NCBI GenBank assembly: GCA_036824045.1
Contig: DAITAZ010000020.1
Span: 5,301-69,300, forward strand
DNA: 64,000 bases
From: DAITAZ01 sp036824045
GTDB lineage: Bacteria > Pseudomonadota > Gammaproteobacteria > Burkholderiales > Rhodocyclaceae
Direction of reading: 5' to 3'
A program made the translations under genes and the position numbers. Under the pieces are notes generated by a model. It did not search any database. It saw only the letters and a list, made by a program, of their open reading frames with translations, and was not told the origin of the DNA. Below are positions 24,250 through 32,092 of this stretch, in pieces (positions within the stretch are counted from its first letter, which is position 1; each line of letters starts with the position of its first letter).

Positions 24250-25215
24250 ATGATATCGTTAGGCAAAAACCCCGGTGTGCGGCGCGAGTCGGTGGGCGAA
24301 GAGTCCGAAAACCAGCGTATCGACAATTACCTGCTCAGGGTCTGCAAAGGTGTGCCCAAGAGCCTGATTTACCGAATCCTCCGCAGTGGAGAGGTGAGAG
24401 TCAACAGCCGCCGGGTGGACGCGAGCTATCGCTTGCGCATGGGTGACGAAGTCCGGATTCCGCCCATGCGGGTGGCAGAATCCTCCATCCCCAAGGTGCC
24501 GGTGGGGCGCCCCTACGAAGTCGTGTATGAAGATGATGCGCTGGTGGTCGTAGACAAACCCGCGGGCTTGGCGGTGCACGGGGGGAGCGGATTGAGTTTT
24601 GGTGTAATCGAGCAACTCCGCCGCCAGCGGCCAGATGCGCGGTTCCTGGAATTGGCTCATCGGCTGGATCGAGAGACCTCAGGTCTCCTGCTGGTGGCGC
24701 GCAAGCGTTCCGCGCTGACCGTGCTGCACGACATGATGCGCGAAGGGCAAATGGAGAAGCGCTATCTGGCCCTGGTTTCCGGTCGTTGGCAGAACCCGCT
24801 GCAACATGTCCGCTTGCCTTTGCTCAAGTACCTGACGCCAGAGGGCGAGCGGCGGGTGATGGTGAGTGAGGAGGGCAAGCCTTCCCATAGCGTGGTGCGG
24901 CTGCTGCGCCGCTGGCGGGATTTCAGCTTGCTCGAGATTGAACTGAAAACGGGCAGGACGCATCAGATCCGCGTGCATATGGCGCATTTGGGTTTCCCGT
25001 TGTGTGGCGATGACAAATACGGCGACTTTCCATTGAACAAGGCGCTGCAGAAACAGGGGTTGAAACGGATGTTCCTGCATGCGGCAAAGCTCGGTTTCAG
25101 GCATCCGCTCACCGGCTCGCGGTTGTCGCTGGAGTCGCCTTTGGCGGCAGAGCTTGCAGATTTCATTGCGGAGCTGGATCGCAAGGAGGCAGATGGCGAT
25201 GGCCAGGGGTTATGA
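24250..25215 (+). CDS. rluC: 23S rRNA pseudouridine synthase RluC
   Basis: A 321-residue pseudouridine synthase that acts on 23S rRNA (positions 955, 2504 and 2580 in E. coli). An S4 domain covers about residues 20-80 (QRIDNYLLRVCKGVPKSLIYRILRSGEVRVN). The catalytic motif is LAHRLDRETSGLLLVARKRSAL and the second is TGRTHQIRVHMAHLGFPLCGDDKYGD. A TATAAG box lies within ten bases of ATG 24250, so either the mRNA is nearly leaderless or a later start is used. Overlap with the following HAD gene suggests an operon. Confidence 0.93.
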   Translation: MISLGKNPGVRRESVGEESENQRIDNYLLRVCKGVPKSLIYRILRSGEVRVNSRRVDASYRLRMGDEVRIPPMRVAESSIPKVPVGRPYEVVYEDDALVVVDKPAGLAVHGGSGLSFGVIEQLRRQRPDARFLELAHRLDRETSGLLLVARKRSALTVLHDMMREGQMEKRYLALVSGRWQNPLQHVRLPLLKYLTPEGERRVMVSEEGKPSHSVVRLLRRWRDFSLLEIELKTGRTHQIRVHMAHLGFPLCGDDKYGDFPLNKALQKQGLKRMFLHAAKLGFRHPLTGSRLSLESPLAAELADFIAELDRKEADGDGQGL

Positions 25216-25855
25216 GCTGATCGTGTTCGACTGGGATGGGACGCTGATGGATTCGGCAGCGGCCATCGTCCGCAGTATCCAGGCGGCGTGCCGGGATCTG
25301 GGGGTGTGTGAGCCCGAGGATGCGCGCGCGCGCCACGTGATCGGCCTGGGCTTGCACGATGCGCTTGCCCATGCGGTTCCAGATCTGGCTGCCGAGCGCT
25401 ATTCAGAGCTTGCACAGCGCTATCGCCATCACTATTTATCCCGGGATCACGAACTGGCCCTGTTCGATGGCATGTATGACCTGATTGAGGAGTTGGCTGG
25501 GGTGGGGGTGTTGCTCGCCGTCGCGACGGGAAAAAGCCGCCTTGGGTTGGGGCGGGCGTTGGAGCAGAGCGGGCTGGGCGCGTATTTTCACGCTACACGC
25601 TGTGCCGATGAGTGCCATTCCAAGCCCCACCCGGCCATGCTGCTGGAGCTGATGGAGGAGTTGGCCGTGCCGCCGGAGCGCACGTTGATGATTGGCGACA
25701 CGCTTCACGATCTCCAGATGGCCGGGAATGCCGGCGTGGCGGCGCTGGCAGTGGCTTATGGCGCACATTCACGCGACGTGCTTGCGCAGGGTGGGGCGCT
25801 AGACTGTGTTGATACACCGGGAGAGTTGGTGGCATGGTTGCGCCAGGGGAGGTGA
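25193..25855 (+). CDS. HAD-superfamily phosphatase, Gph-like
   Basis: A 220-residue HAD-IA hydrolase of the phosphoglycolate phosphatase-like group. Motif I is VFDWDGTLMDS with nucleophile Asp13 and acid/base Asp15. Motif II is LLAVATGKS, the motif III Lys lies in CHSKPHPAML, and motif IV is LMIGDTLHDLQMA. The helical cap lies between motifs I and II. The start lies 23 bases inside the end of rluC; ATG 25199 is an alternative. Its natural substrate cannot be deduced. It is followed by a Rieske protein and sppA, all overlapping. Confidence 0.87.
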   Translation: MAMARGYELIVFDWDGTLMDSAAAIVRSIQAACRDLGVCEPEDARARHVIGLGLHDALAHAVPDLAAERYSELAQRYRHHYLSRDHELALFDGMYDLIEELAGVGVLLAVATGKSRLGLGRALEQSGLGAYFHATRCADECHSKPHPAMLLELMEELAVPPERTLMIGDTLHDLQMAGNAGVAALAVAYGAHSRDVLAQGGALDCVDTPGELVAWLRQGR

Positions 25856-26199
25856 TCTGTCCTGCTACCCGCCTTGTGGACGGGGGCGATGGGTTTCGGT
25901 TCGAGGTGGATCTGGGACACGGTCTGCTCCAAGCCTTCGCTGTCCGTCACCATGGTCGCGTCGTCGCGTACCTGAATCGCTGTGCCCACATCCCTGTCGA
26001 GCTCGATTGGCAGCCCGGGCATTTTTTTGACGATACCGGAAACTATCTCATCTGCGCGACGCATGGAGCTACCTATGACCCCGCCAGTGGCGCCTGTCTG
26101 GCCGGGCCGTGTCGTGGCGCCCGCTTGATCCCCGTGCCGGTCCTGGAACAGGACGGTATGATCCGCTTGTCTGCATGCCTTACTACTTCCTATGGCTGA
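25834..26199 (+). CDS. Small Rieske [2Fe-2S] protein
   Basis: A 121-residue soluble Rieske domain protein. Cluster ligands are Cys50 and His52 (CAHIPVEL) and Cys74 and His77 (CATHGATY), the CXH...CXXH spacing of Rieske ferredoxins, followed by DPASGACLAGPC. There is no signal peptide or membrane anchor, so it should be cytoplasmic. Its electron-transfer partner is not encoded nearby. It overlaps the HAD gene before and sppA after, which indicates co-expression in an rluC-HAD-Rieske-sppA operon; the functional link among these genes is unknown. Confidence 0.9.
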   Translation: MVAPGEVICPATRLVDGGDGFRFEVDLGHGLLQAFAVRHHGRVVAYLNRCAHIPVELDWQPGHFFDDTGNYLICATHGATYDPASGACLAGPCRGARLIPVPVLEQDGMIRLSACLTTSYG

Positions 26200-27178
26200 G
26201 AACGAACAACATCCTGATGCCGGCTCGGTGCAGCCCATGAACATCTCCCCCACTTGGGAGCGCAAACTGCTTGAACAGCTTGCAACCGACGCATTGATCG
26301 AGCAACGGCGCAGACGGCGCTGGAGCATTTTTTTCCGCGTGCTCGGCTTTGTATACCTGACCTTCATCCTGTATTCCTTCGGAGGGTTCGGAGAGTCCGC
26401 CGACGGGTTGGCGGATGGCGGCAAACACACAGCCCTGGTTGATCTGCAAGGTGTGATCCAGGCCAAGGGCGAGGCCAGTGCCGAGAACGTAGTGGCCGCC
26501 CTGCAGAGTGCTTTCGACGATAAGCAAACCCAGGGTGTGATCCTGCGCATCAACAGTCCCGGCGGCAGTCCAGTGCAGGCTGGAATCATCAACGACGAGA
26601 TTCGCCGCCTGCGCGGCAAGCATCCCGATATCCCGCTCTACGCGGTGGTGGAGGAGATGTGCGCTTCGGGTGGGTACTATGTGGCGGTGGCCGCCGATAA
26701 GATCTTCGTGGACAAGGCCAGTATCGTGGGTTCCATCGGTGTGCTGATGGACGGCTTTGGTTTCACCGGCACGATGGATAAGCTTGGGGTGGAGCGGCGG
26801 CTCCTGACCGCGGGCGAGAACAAGGGCTTCCTCGATCCGTTCTCTCCCCAGCAGTCGCGCCACAAGGCGCACGCCCAATTGATGCTGGACGATATCCATC
26901 AGCAGTTCATCGATGTGGTTCGGAAGGGGCGGGGGACGAGGCTGAAGGAGTCCCCGGATACCTTCAGCGGATTGATGTGGACCGGCTCCAAGAGCGTGGA
27001 GTTGGGGCTGGCGGACGCTTTTGGCACCGTGGATGGCGTTGCCCGGGATGTGGTCAAAGCCGAGCACATCCGTGAGTTCACTCACAAAGAGAACATTGCC
27101 GAGCGGGTTGCCCGACGTTTTGGTGCTGACATGGGGGCCGCGGCACTGCGCTGGCTGGCTCAGCCGACCTGGCGCTGA
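26192..27178 (+). CDS. sppA: Signal peptide peptidase SppA
   Basis: A 328-residue inner-membrane serine protease that degrades cleaved signal peptides. A single membrane helix lies at about residues 44-64 after a basic run (EQRRRRRW). The S49 fold carries the conserved RINSPGGSP, the nucleophile Ser159 in MCASGGYYVAVAADKI, and the likely general base Lys211 in AGENKGFLDPF. Length fits the short SppA form with one protease domain. It is the last gene of the rluC operon and is followed by the tRNA-Arg promoter. Confidence 0.92.
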   Translation: MAENEQHPDAGSVQPMNISPTWERKLLEQLATDALIEQRRRRRWSIFFRVLGFVYLTFILYSFGGFGESADGLADGGKHTALVDLQGVIQAKGEASAENVVAALQSAFDDKQTQGVILRINSPGGSPVQAGIINDEIRRLRGKHPDIPLYAVVEEMCASGGYYVAVAADKIFVDKASIVGSIGVLMDGFGFTGTMDKLGVERRLLTAGENKGFLDPFSPQQSRHKAHAQLMLDDIHQQFIDVVRKGRGTRLKESPDTFSGLMWTGSKSVELGLADAFGTVDGVARDVVKAEHIREFTHKENIAERVARRFGADMGAAALRWLAQPTWR

Positions 27179-27193
27179 GTGGCGTGTCAGTAC

Positions 27194-27222
27194 TTGCGCT
27201 TGGATCGTTGGCCCGCTATAAT
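27194..27222 (+). promoter_or_regulatory. Promoter of tRNA-Arg
   Basis: A perfect -10 TATAAT at 27217-27222 with TTGCGC 17 bases upstream at 27194-27199. It lies about 15 bases before the tRNA 5' end. The -35 matches only in its TTG. Confidence 0.75.
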
Positions 27223-27236
27223 TATCTTTCTGTGCA

Positions 27237-27313
27237 GCGCCCGTAGCTCAGTTGGATAGAGTACCTGGCTACGAACCAGGGGGTCGTGGGTTCGAATCCT
27301 GCCGGGCGCGCCA
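27237..27313 (+). tRNA. tRNA-Arg (anticodon ACG)
   Basis: A complete 77-base tRNA including an encoded CCA. The acceptor stem GCGCCCG pairs with CGGGCGC. The anticodon arm is CCTGG-CTACGAA-CCAGG, giving anticodon ACG, which A-to-I editing lets read CGU, CGC and CGA. The T-loop is GTTCGAATC. It is transcribed from its own promoter and followed at once by a terminator. No integrase or att-like duplication is seen beside it. Confidence 0.98.
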
Positions 27314-27322
27314 ATCAAACAT

Positions 27323-27359
27323 AGCAAAAAGGGCTGATCTTGGATCAGCCCTTTTTGCT
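27323..27359 (+). terminator. Terminator after tRNA-Arg
   Basis: A perfect 17-base stem AGCAAAAAGGGCTGATC / GATCAGCCCTTTTTGCT with a TTG loop, whose 3' arm contains the T-run. It starts 10 bases after the tRNA CCA end. Confidence 0.93.
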
Positions 27360-27393
27360 ATTGTCCCGTCCGGACAGACTTGAGGTTCTTGCT

Positions 27394-28347
27394 ATGTCGT
27401 TCAGTTGCGGTGGCAAGTGCTTGTTCTGGTGCAGGCTGCTCATTACGGTGCTTGTGGCAGTTTGCTCCGGTGTCAGGGCGGGGGATTTGTCTGCACTGCC
27501 GGACGCACTGGTAGGCGCTCAGGCTGAACACACGGTTCGCAAGGGCGAAAGTATCGGCTCCATCAGCGCACGCTTGGGCGTCGGTGAGAAAGCGCTGCAA
27601 CTGGAAAACGGGTTGCGCCCTGGGGACCCCCTCCCCCCGGGGCGGGTGCTTGCGGTGGATACCCGGCACATCGTCCCTGCTCAAATGGGCGAGGGCGTTC
27701 TCATCAATATCCCGCAACGAATGCTCTTCCGGTTTGCAGAAGGGGCGGTAGTGGGGGCTTGGCCTGTGGCATTGGGCAAGCCCTCCTGGCCCACGCCAAC
27801 GGGGGCATTCAGGATTGTGAGCCGGGAGCGGGACAAAACCTGGGTGGTTCCGCCATCGATTCAGGAAGAGATGCGGAGGGAGGGCAAAGCGGTGCTGACG
27901 CGAGTCCCGCCTGGGCCGACGAATCCGCTGGGGCGGCACTGGATCGGGTTGAGTCTGCCTGGTTACGGCATTCACGGCACTTTGGCTCCATTGAGCATTT
28001 ATGATTTCCGCTCCCACGGTTGCATCCGCATGCATCCGGATGACGTGGCGGCTTTGTTCGAGGGGGTCGTCGTGGGTATGCCCGGGCAACTGATCTACGA
28101 GCCGGCCTTGCTTGCGCGGCTAGAAGACGGGAGGATCTTTGCCGAGGTGCATCGGGACGCCTATCAGTTGGCGAAGGATCCCCTCGATCAACTTCGAGGA
28201 AAGGCGCGCGCTGCGGGCCTCGAGGCGGATATCGACTGGAGCCGGATGGCGATGGTGGTCAAGGAGCGGGCGGGAGTGGCCCGTGAGGTCGGGGCCGTGC
28301 GTGCCCCGGTGGTGATTACGGAGCGGGAAGGCGAAACAAGGCAATGA
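27394..28347 (+). CDS. L,D-transpeptidase with LysM domain
   Basis: A 317-residue periplasmic L,D-transpeptidase (YkuD family), which crosslinks peptidoglycan or attaches lipoproteins to it. The signal peptide ends near residue 29. A LysM-like peptidoglycan-binding segment spans about residues 45-90 (HTVRKGESIGSISARLGV). The catalytic domain has GIHGTLAP (His194) and SHGCIRM (His208 and nucleophile Cys210). The C-terminal tail of about 85 residues is basic and unassigned. It overlaps the DUF882 gene, suggesting joint cell-wall function. ATG 27394 lies after the tRNA-Arg terminator. Confidence 0.92.
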   Translation: MSFSCGGKCLFWCRLLITVLVAVCSGVRAGDLSALPDALVGAQAEHTVRKGESIGSISARLGVGEKALQLENGLRPGDPLPPGRVLAVDTRHIVPAQMGEGVLINIPQRMLFRFAEGAVVGAWPVALGKPSWPTPTGAFRIVSRERDKTWVVPPSIQEEMRREGKAVLTRVPPGPTNPLGRHWIGLSLPGYGIHGTLAPLSIYDFRSHGCIRMHPDDVAALFEGVVVGMPGQLIYEPALLARLEDGRIFAEVHRDAYQLAKDPLDQLRGKARAAGLEADIDWSRMAMVVKERAGVAREVGAVRAPVVITEREGETRQ

Positions 28348-28892
28348 GAGCTGTGGCTGGGGTGGCAAGACGGCGGTTTTTGCGGATGGGGATTCTCGGT
28401 GCCGGGGCTGCGGTTTCCCCCGGGTTATTTGCCGGCGTTGGGCGGCACGGCGAACGCCGGCTGTCTTTTTACCAAACCCATACGGGCGAAATGCTGGATG
28501 TGGCTTATTGGGCCGAGGGTGATTATCTGGTGGAATCCAAGAACCGCATCGATCACCTCCTGCGGGACCACCGGACAGGTGACGTCAGCCCTATCCGGGC
28601 GGATCTGCTCGATGTTCTGTTCGCGATACGGAGCACCCTGGACAGTCGGGAGCCTTTCCATGTGATATCTGGCTATCGCTCTCCGGCGACCAACGGCATG
28701 CTGCATGCCCGCAACTCAGGCGTTGCCAGCCGCAGCTTGCATATGGACGGGATGGCGATCGACATCCGTCTGCCGGGTCGGGAACTGGCGCTGGTCAGGG
28801 ATTGTGCCAAGGCCCTCCAGGCTGGGGGCGTGGGTTTCTACCCCGGATCCAACTTCGTACACGTAGACGTGGGCAGGGTTCGCGCTTGGTGA
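28344..28892 (+). CDS. DUF882 / YcbK-like peptidase M15-type protein
   Basis: A 182-residue exported protein of the YcbK (DUF882, peptidase M15-like) family. The N-terminus has a twin-arginine-like signal RRRFLRMGILGAG. The domain shows ISGYRSPATNGMLHARNSG, SLHMDGMAIDIR and FVHVDVG, placing His and Asp ligands for a zinc in the D,D-carboxypeptidase-like fold. It overlaps the L,D-transpeptidase by one ATGA. YcbK proteins commonly accompany L,D-transpeptidases of this kind; the exact substrate bond is not known. Confidence 0.9.
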   Translation: MRAVAGVARRRFLRMGILGAGAAVSPGLFAGVGRHGERRLSFYQTHTGEMLDVAYWAEGDYLVESKNRIDHLLRDHRTGDVSPIRADLLDVLFAIRSTLDSREPFHVISGYRSPATNGMLHARNSGVASRSLHMDGMAIDIRLPGRELALVRDCAKALQAGGVGFYPGSNFVHVDVGRVRAW

Positions 28893-28921
28893 CGGGACGA
28901 GCGGTGTGAAGTGAAGCATCG

Positions 28922-28942
28922 AGGGCCGCTCCACGCGGCCCT
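28922..28942. terminator. Possible terminator between converging DUF882 and DUF1854 genes
   Basis: Eight-base perfect arms AGGGCCGC and GCGGCCCT around a TCCAC loop, midway between two converging stops. The T-run is very short on either side, so termination is inferred from location. Confidence 0.5.
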
Positions 28943-28958
28943 TCGCCATTGTGGCGAC

Positions 28959-29432
28959 TCAAAGAAAGCGCGCGAGTAGTTTGCGGCTGTGTTTGTCGAG
29001 GGCGCTGACGTCCCGTATGAGGAAATGAATGCCCTGGCTGTCCGAGATCAGCAGCGTCGTGCTGGGGGACAACCGCCGGATGTCTTCCTCTGCCTTGAGG
29101 GTGAGGCTGGTGGGCCCGCGGTCGGTTTCCACCTCCCAGACGCTGGGGGTGGCAAAGCTGGAAACACTGTTGAGTTGCCGGATTTCGGGCATGAAATCCC
29201 GGCTGGCCAGTTCTTCCCGCACTAGTCGGGCGTGCTCCGGATCGAGCTTTGCAAGCTGTTCCACCCACAGCAGTTCATGGCCATCCGGGCTGACCAGGGC
29301 GATGCCGGATTCCGGTGCGGTGATGGCGAACGATCGTACAGGTACCACCCCTACATGCACTTCGCCCTCCGGCGTCGTGAACTCCAATTGGCCGAAGGCA
29401 TTTCGTTTCAACGTGAAAGCGGTCTTTTCCAT
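28959..29432 (-). CDS. DUF1854 protein of the cyanophycin locus
   Basis: A 157-residue protein matching DUF1854, a betaproteobacterial family that accompanies cyanophycin synthetase loci. It starts MEKTAFTLKRNAFGQLEF. Conserved-looking blocks are GVVPVRSFAITAPESGIALVS, ELASRDFMPEIR and LLISDSQGIHFLIRDVSALD. No signal peptide, membrane segment or catalytic motif is visible; it is probably cytoplasmic. It follows the ABC exporter gene by eight bases on the same strand, so the two are co-transcribed. Its biochemical role is unknown. Confidence 0.83.
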   Translation of the reverse strand: MEKTAFTLKRNAFGQLEFTTPEGEVHVGVVPVRSFAITAPESGIALVSPDGHELLWVEQLAKLDPEHARLVREELASRDFMPEIRQLNSVSSFATPSVWEVETDRGPTSLTLKAEEDIRRLSPSTTLLISDSQGIHFLIRDVSALDKHSRKLLARFL

Positions 29433-29440
29433 GGGGCCTC

Positions 29441-31738
29441 TCAGCCGTTAGCGTCTTCATCCCGGCCGTAGCGGCCTTCGATGGCGTCGAGTTGTTTGGT
29501 CTGGGCCTGATATAGACGGAAGTAGGCGCCCTGCCGGGCCAGCAGTTCTTCATGCTGGCCTTCTTCGACCACCTGTCCCCGGTCCATGACCACCAGTCGG
29601 TCTGCCTTGCGCAGGGTGGAGAGTCGGTGGGCAATGGCAATGGTTGTCCGGCCCTTGATCAGGTTGTCCAGCGCGCTCTGGATTTCGAGCTCTGTTTCGG
29701 TATCCACCGCCGAAGTGGCTTCGTCAAGGATCAGGATCTTGGGATCGATCAACAGGGCGCGGGCGATGGAAATGCGCTGACGCTCGCCGCCCGAAAGGGC
29801 TTGACCCCGCTCACCCACGAGCGAGTCATAACCGTGGGGCAGACGGAGGATGAACTCGTGGGCGTGGGCGGCACGGGCTGCGGCAATGATCTCCTCGCGC
29901 GTGGCATCGGGTTTGCCGTAGGCGATATTCTCGGCAATGGTGCCGAAAAAGAGGAACGGCTCTTGCAGCACCAGGCCGATGTTGCGCCGGTAGTCCGCAA
30001 CCCGCAGGGAGCGGATGTCTTCGCCGTCGAGCAGGATGCCCCCTTCCGTTACGTCGTAAAAGCGACAGATCAGATTGACCAGCGTGCTCTTTCCGGAGCC
30101 GCTATGACCCACGAGGCCGATCATCTCGCCCGGTGCGATCTTCAGGTCCACGCCCCGCAGCACCCCGCGATTGCCGTAGCGGAAACCCACGCCGCGCACT
30201 TCGATGCCACCTTCCACTTTCTTGAGGGTGACCGGTTTACTCGGCTCGGGCACGCTGGAAACATGGTCCAGGATGTCGAAGATCCGTTTCGCCCCGGCGG
30301 CCGCCTTTTGGGTGACTGAGACGATGCGGCTCATCGAGTCCAGACGGGTATAGAAACGGCTGATGTAGGCCAGGAAGGCGGCAAGGACGCCAACCGTGAT
30401 CTGATCGTGGGACACCAGCCAGATCCCAAAGCCCCACACCACCAGGAGGCCGACCTCCGTGAGCAAGGTGACCGTGGGGCCAAACACGGACCATACCCGG
30501 TTAACCCGGTCATTCACCTTGAGGTTGTGCTGGTTGGCGTCCCGGAAACGATCCACCTCCCGCTTTTCCTGGGCGAAGGCTTTCACCACGCGGATGCCCG
30601 GAATCGTGTCGGCAAGCACGGATGTCACTTCGGCCCACACGCGGTCCACTTGCTCGAAGCCGTGGCGGAGCTTGTCCCGCACATAATGGATCATCCAGGC
30701 GATCACCGGTAGCGGAACCAGGGTCACCATGGCCAGCCAGGGATTGATGGAGACCAGGATGGCTGCCGTCATGCCGATCATGAGCACGTCGGTGGCAAAA
30801 TCCAGCAGGTGCAGCGACAGGAAGATGTTGATACGGTCGGTCTCGGAACCGATACGGGCCATGAGATCACCGGTCCGCTTGCCGCCGAAGTATTGCAGCG
30901 AGAGCCCGATGAGGTGTTCGTACGTCGTCGTTCTCAGGTCTGCGCCAATGCGTTCTGACACCAGCGCGAGGATGTAGGTGCGGGCCCAGCCCAGCCCCCA
31001 GGCCAGCAGGGCCGCCGCCAGCAGGCCGGCGAGATAGAGCTCGACCTTGTCCCAGTCGATGGGTACGCCGTTCTGGTAGGGGATCAGCACCTCGTCCATG
31101 AGGGGCATGGTCATGTAGGGCGGCACCAAGGTTGCCGCGGTGGCCGCCAGCGTCAGCAGGAAGCCCGCCAGCAACTGGCCGCCGTATGGCTTGGCAAAAC
31201 GCCACAGACGAAAGAGCGTCCAGGTAGAGGGCGGCGTCTGCAATTCCTTGGCACAGTTGGGGCATTCATCCATGCCCGGCACCAGCGGGGCGTTGCAGCG
31301 GGCGCAGATTTCGACAGCTGCTTCAGTGCTTGGCTGGCCGGTGAGGCACTGGGCGGATTGTTTGTCGTAGCCTTCGATCAGGCGCAGGACGGCCGCATCC
31401 CGGCTGATCGTGTAGCGCCAGCAGGCCAGGCGTTGGCTGTCGTCCACCAGTTCCAGGCTGCCCACGCCTGCGTGATCCCGTCGACGAAGGGTCAGCCCCG
31501 CCCGATAGGGCCAAGCCTGCCAAGTGCTCGCCTCTGGCGCCTTGGCCAGCAAGCGCCGGCCAGTTGCAACGATCAGACCTCGGTTGTAGAGCAGGTTGGC
31601 GTCAAGGTCCACCTCAAGCCAGGCGCGCACCTCTTCCCCGTCGGCCAGTTGGCCCTCGAGTGTGTGCTGCCAGGTTTCGGGGAGGGGTTGGACGGTGAGC
31701 GTCGGGAGGGAGAGGGTTGGTGCGGCGTCTGTAGTCAT
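29441..31738 (-). CDS. ABC exporter with N-terminal extension and zinc ribbon, cyanophycin-associated
   Basis: A 765-residue single-chain ABC half-transporter. Residues 1-130 form a soluble domain, possibly PH-like (VRAWLEVDLDANLLYNRGLIVAT). A zinc ribbon follows with Cys145-Cys148 and Cys159-Cys162 (CARCNAP...CPNC). Then come six membrane helices and an ATPase with GHSGSGKST, LSGGERQRISIARAL and ILILDEATSAVD, in the MsbA style. ATG 31738 gives MTTDAAPTLS; the upstream frame to 32014 has no support. The gene diverges from the cyanophycin synthetases and is co-transcribed with the DUF1854 gene. NCBI uses the term cyanophycin metabolism-associated ABC transporter for this family; the transported substrate is not known. 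Confidence 0.88.
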   Translation of the reverse strand: MTTDAAPTLSLPTLTVQPLPETWQHTLEGQLADGEEVRAWLEVDLDANLLYNRGLIVATGRRLLAKAPEASTWQAWPYRAGLTLRRRDHAGVGSLELVDDSQRLACWRYTISRDAAVLRLIEGYDKQSAQCLTGQPSTEAAVEICARCNAPLVPGMDECPNCAKELQTPPSTWTLFRLWRFAKPYGGQLLAGFLLTLAATAATLVPPYMTMPLMDEVLIPYQNGVPIDWDKVELYLAGLLAAALLAWGLGWARTYILALVSERIGADLRTTTYEHLIGLSLQYFGGKRTGDLMARIGSETDRINIFLSLHLLDFATDVLMIGMTAAILVSINPWLAMVTLVPLPVIAWMIHYVRDKLRHGFEQVDRVWAEVTSVLADTIPGIRVVKAFAQEKREVDRFRDANQHNLKVNDRVNRVWSVFGPTVTLLTEVGLLVVWGFGIWLVSHDQITVGVLAAFLAYISRFYTRLDSMSRIVSVTQKAAAGAKRIFDILDHVSSVPEPSKPVTLKKVEGGIEVRGVGFRYGNRGVLRGVDLKIAPGEMIGLVGHSGSGKSTLVNLICRFYDVTEGGILLDGEDIRSLRVADYRRNIGLVLQEPFLFFGTIAENIAYGKPDATREEIIAAARAAHAHEFILRLPHGYDSLVGERGQALSGGERQRISIARALLIDPKILILDEATSAVDTETELEIQSALDNLIKGRTTIAIAHRLSTLRKADRLVVMDRGQVVEEGQHEELLARQGAYFRLYQAQTKQLDAIEGRYGRDEDANG

Positions 31739-32092
31739 TGTGTGCGCGGCAGGCGCGGTCAAGTTGTCGAAACAGCCGGAAAACAACGCGGCCACGCATC
31801 TGCTTGGCTGCGATGTGCCCCGTTGGCGCAACGTGTACCCACACCTGCTTGGGAAAAGTGCAGGAAAGTATACCCGAGTGTAACAACGCCGGAGTTGGGC
31901 CTCTGGATGACGAGCAGTCTGTCTCGCCGTATCCCGCCCGCACCGGCCTGGGGCAATTCCTGGGGCGTTTGTTAACAGACTGTTAAGATACGATACAGGC
32001 GCACGGTAAACCAAAGAGCGTCTGCTTCGTTAAGGTGCAAGCGGGTGTCGATTGCCCGCGCTCACATAATCCTGCCCCTGTCACGGGAAAAC
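31739..32092. other. 354-bp divergent control region of the cyanophycin locus
   Basis: No gene is supported between the ABC exporter and cphA' start codons. The region holds a perfect palindrome (listed separately) and an AT-rich patch around 31970-31997 on the cphA' side, where TTGTTA at 31969 could serve as a -35. I see no confident -10. Being the only intergenic space between the two transcription units, it should hold both promoters. Confidence 0.55.
31972..31986. promoter_or_regulatory. Perfect 15-bp palindrome, candidate operator
   Basis: TTAACAG A CTGTTAA: two perfect 7-base arms around one base. It lies 106 bases upstream of cphA', in the divergent region, overlapping a possible -35 (TTGTTA). 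It is AT-rich against a GC-rich background, so it stands out. Its size suits a dimeric regulator; which one is unknown. Confidence 0.5.

Noticed and set aside
27237..27360. An integration site for a mobile element at tRNA-Arg
   Set aside because: The tRNA is intact, no direct repeat of its 3' end is seen nearby, and flanking genes (sppA, L,D-transpeptidase) are ordinary chromosomal genes.
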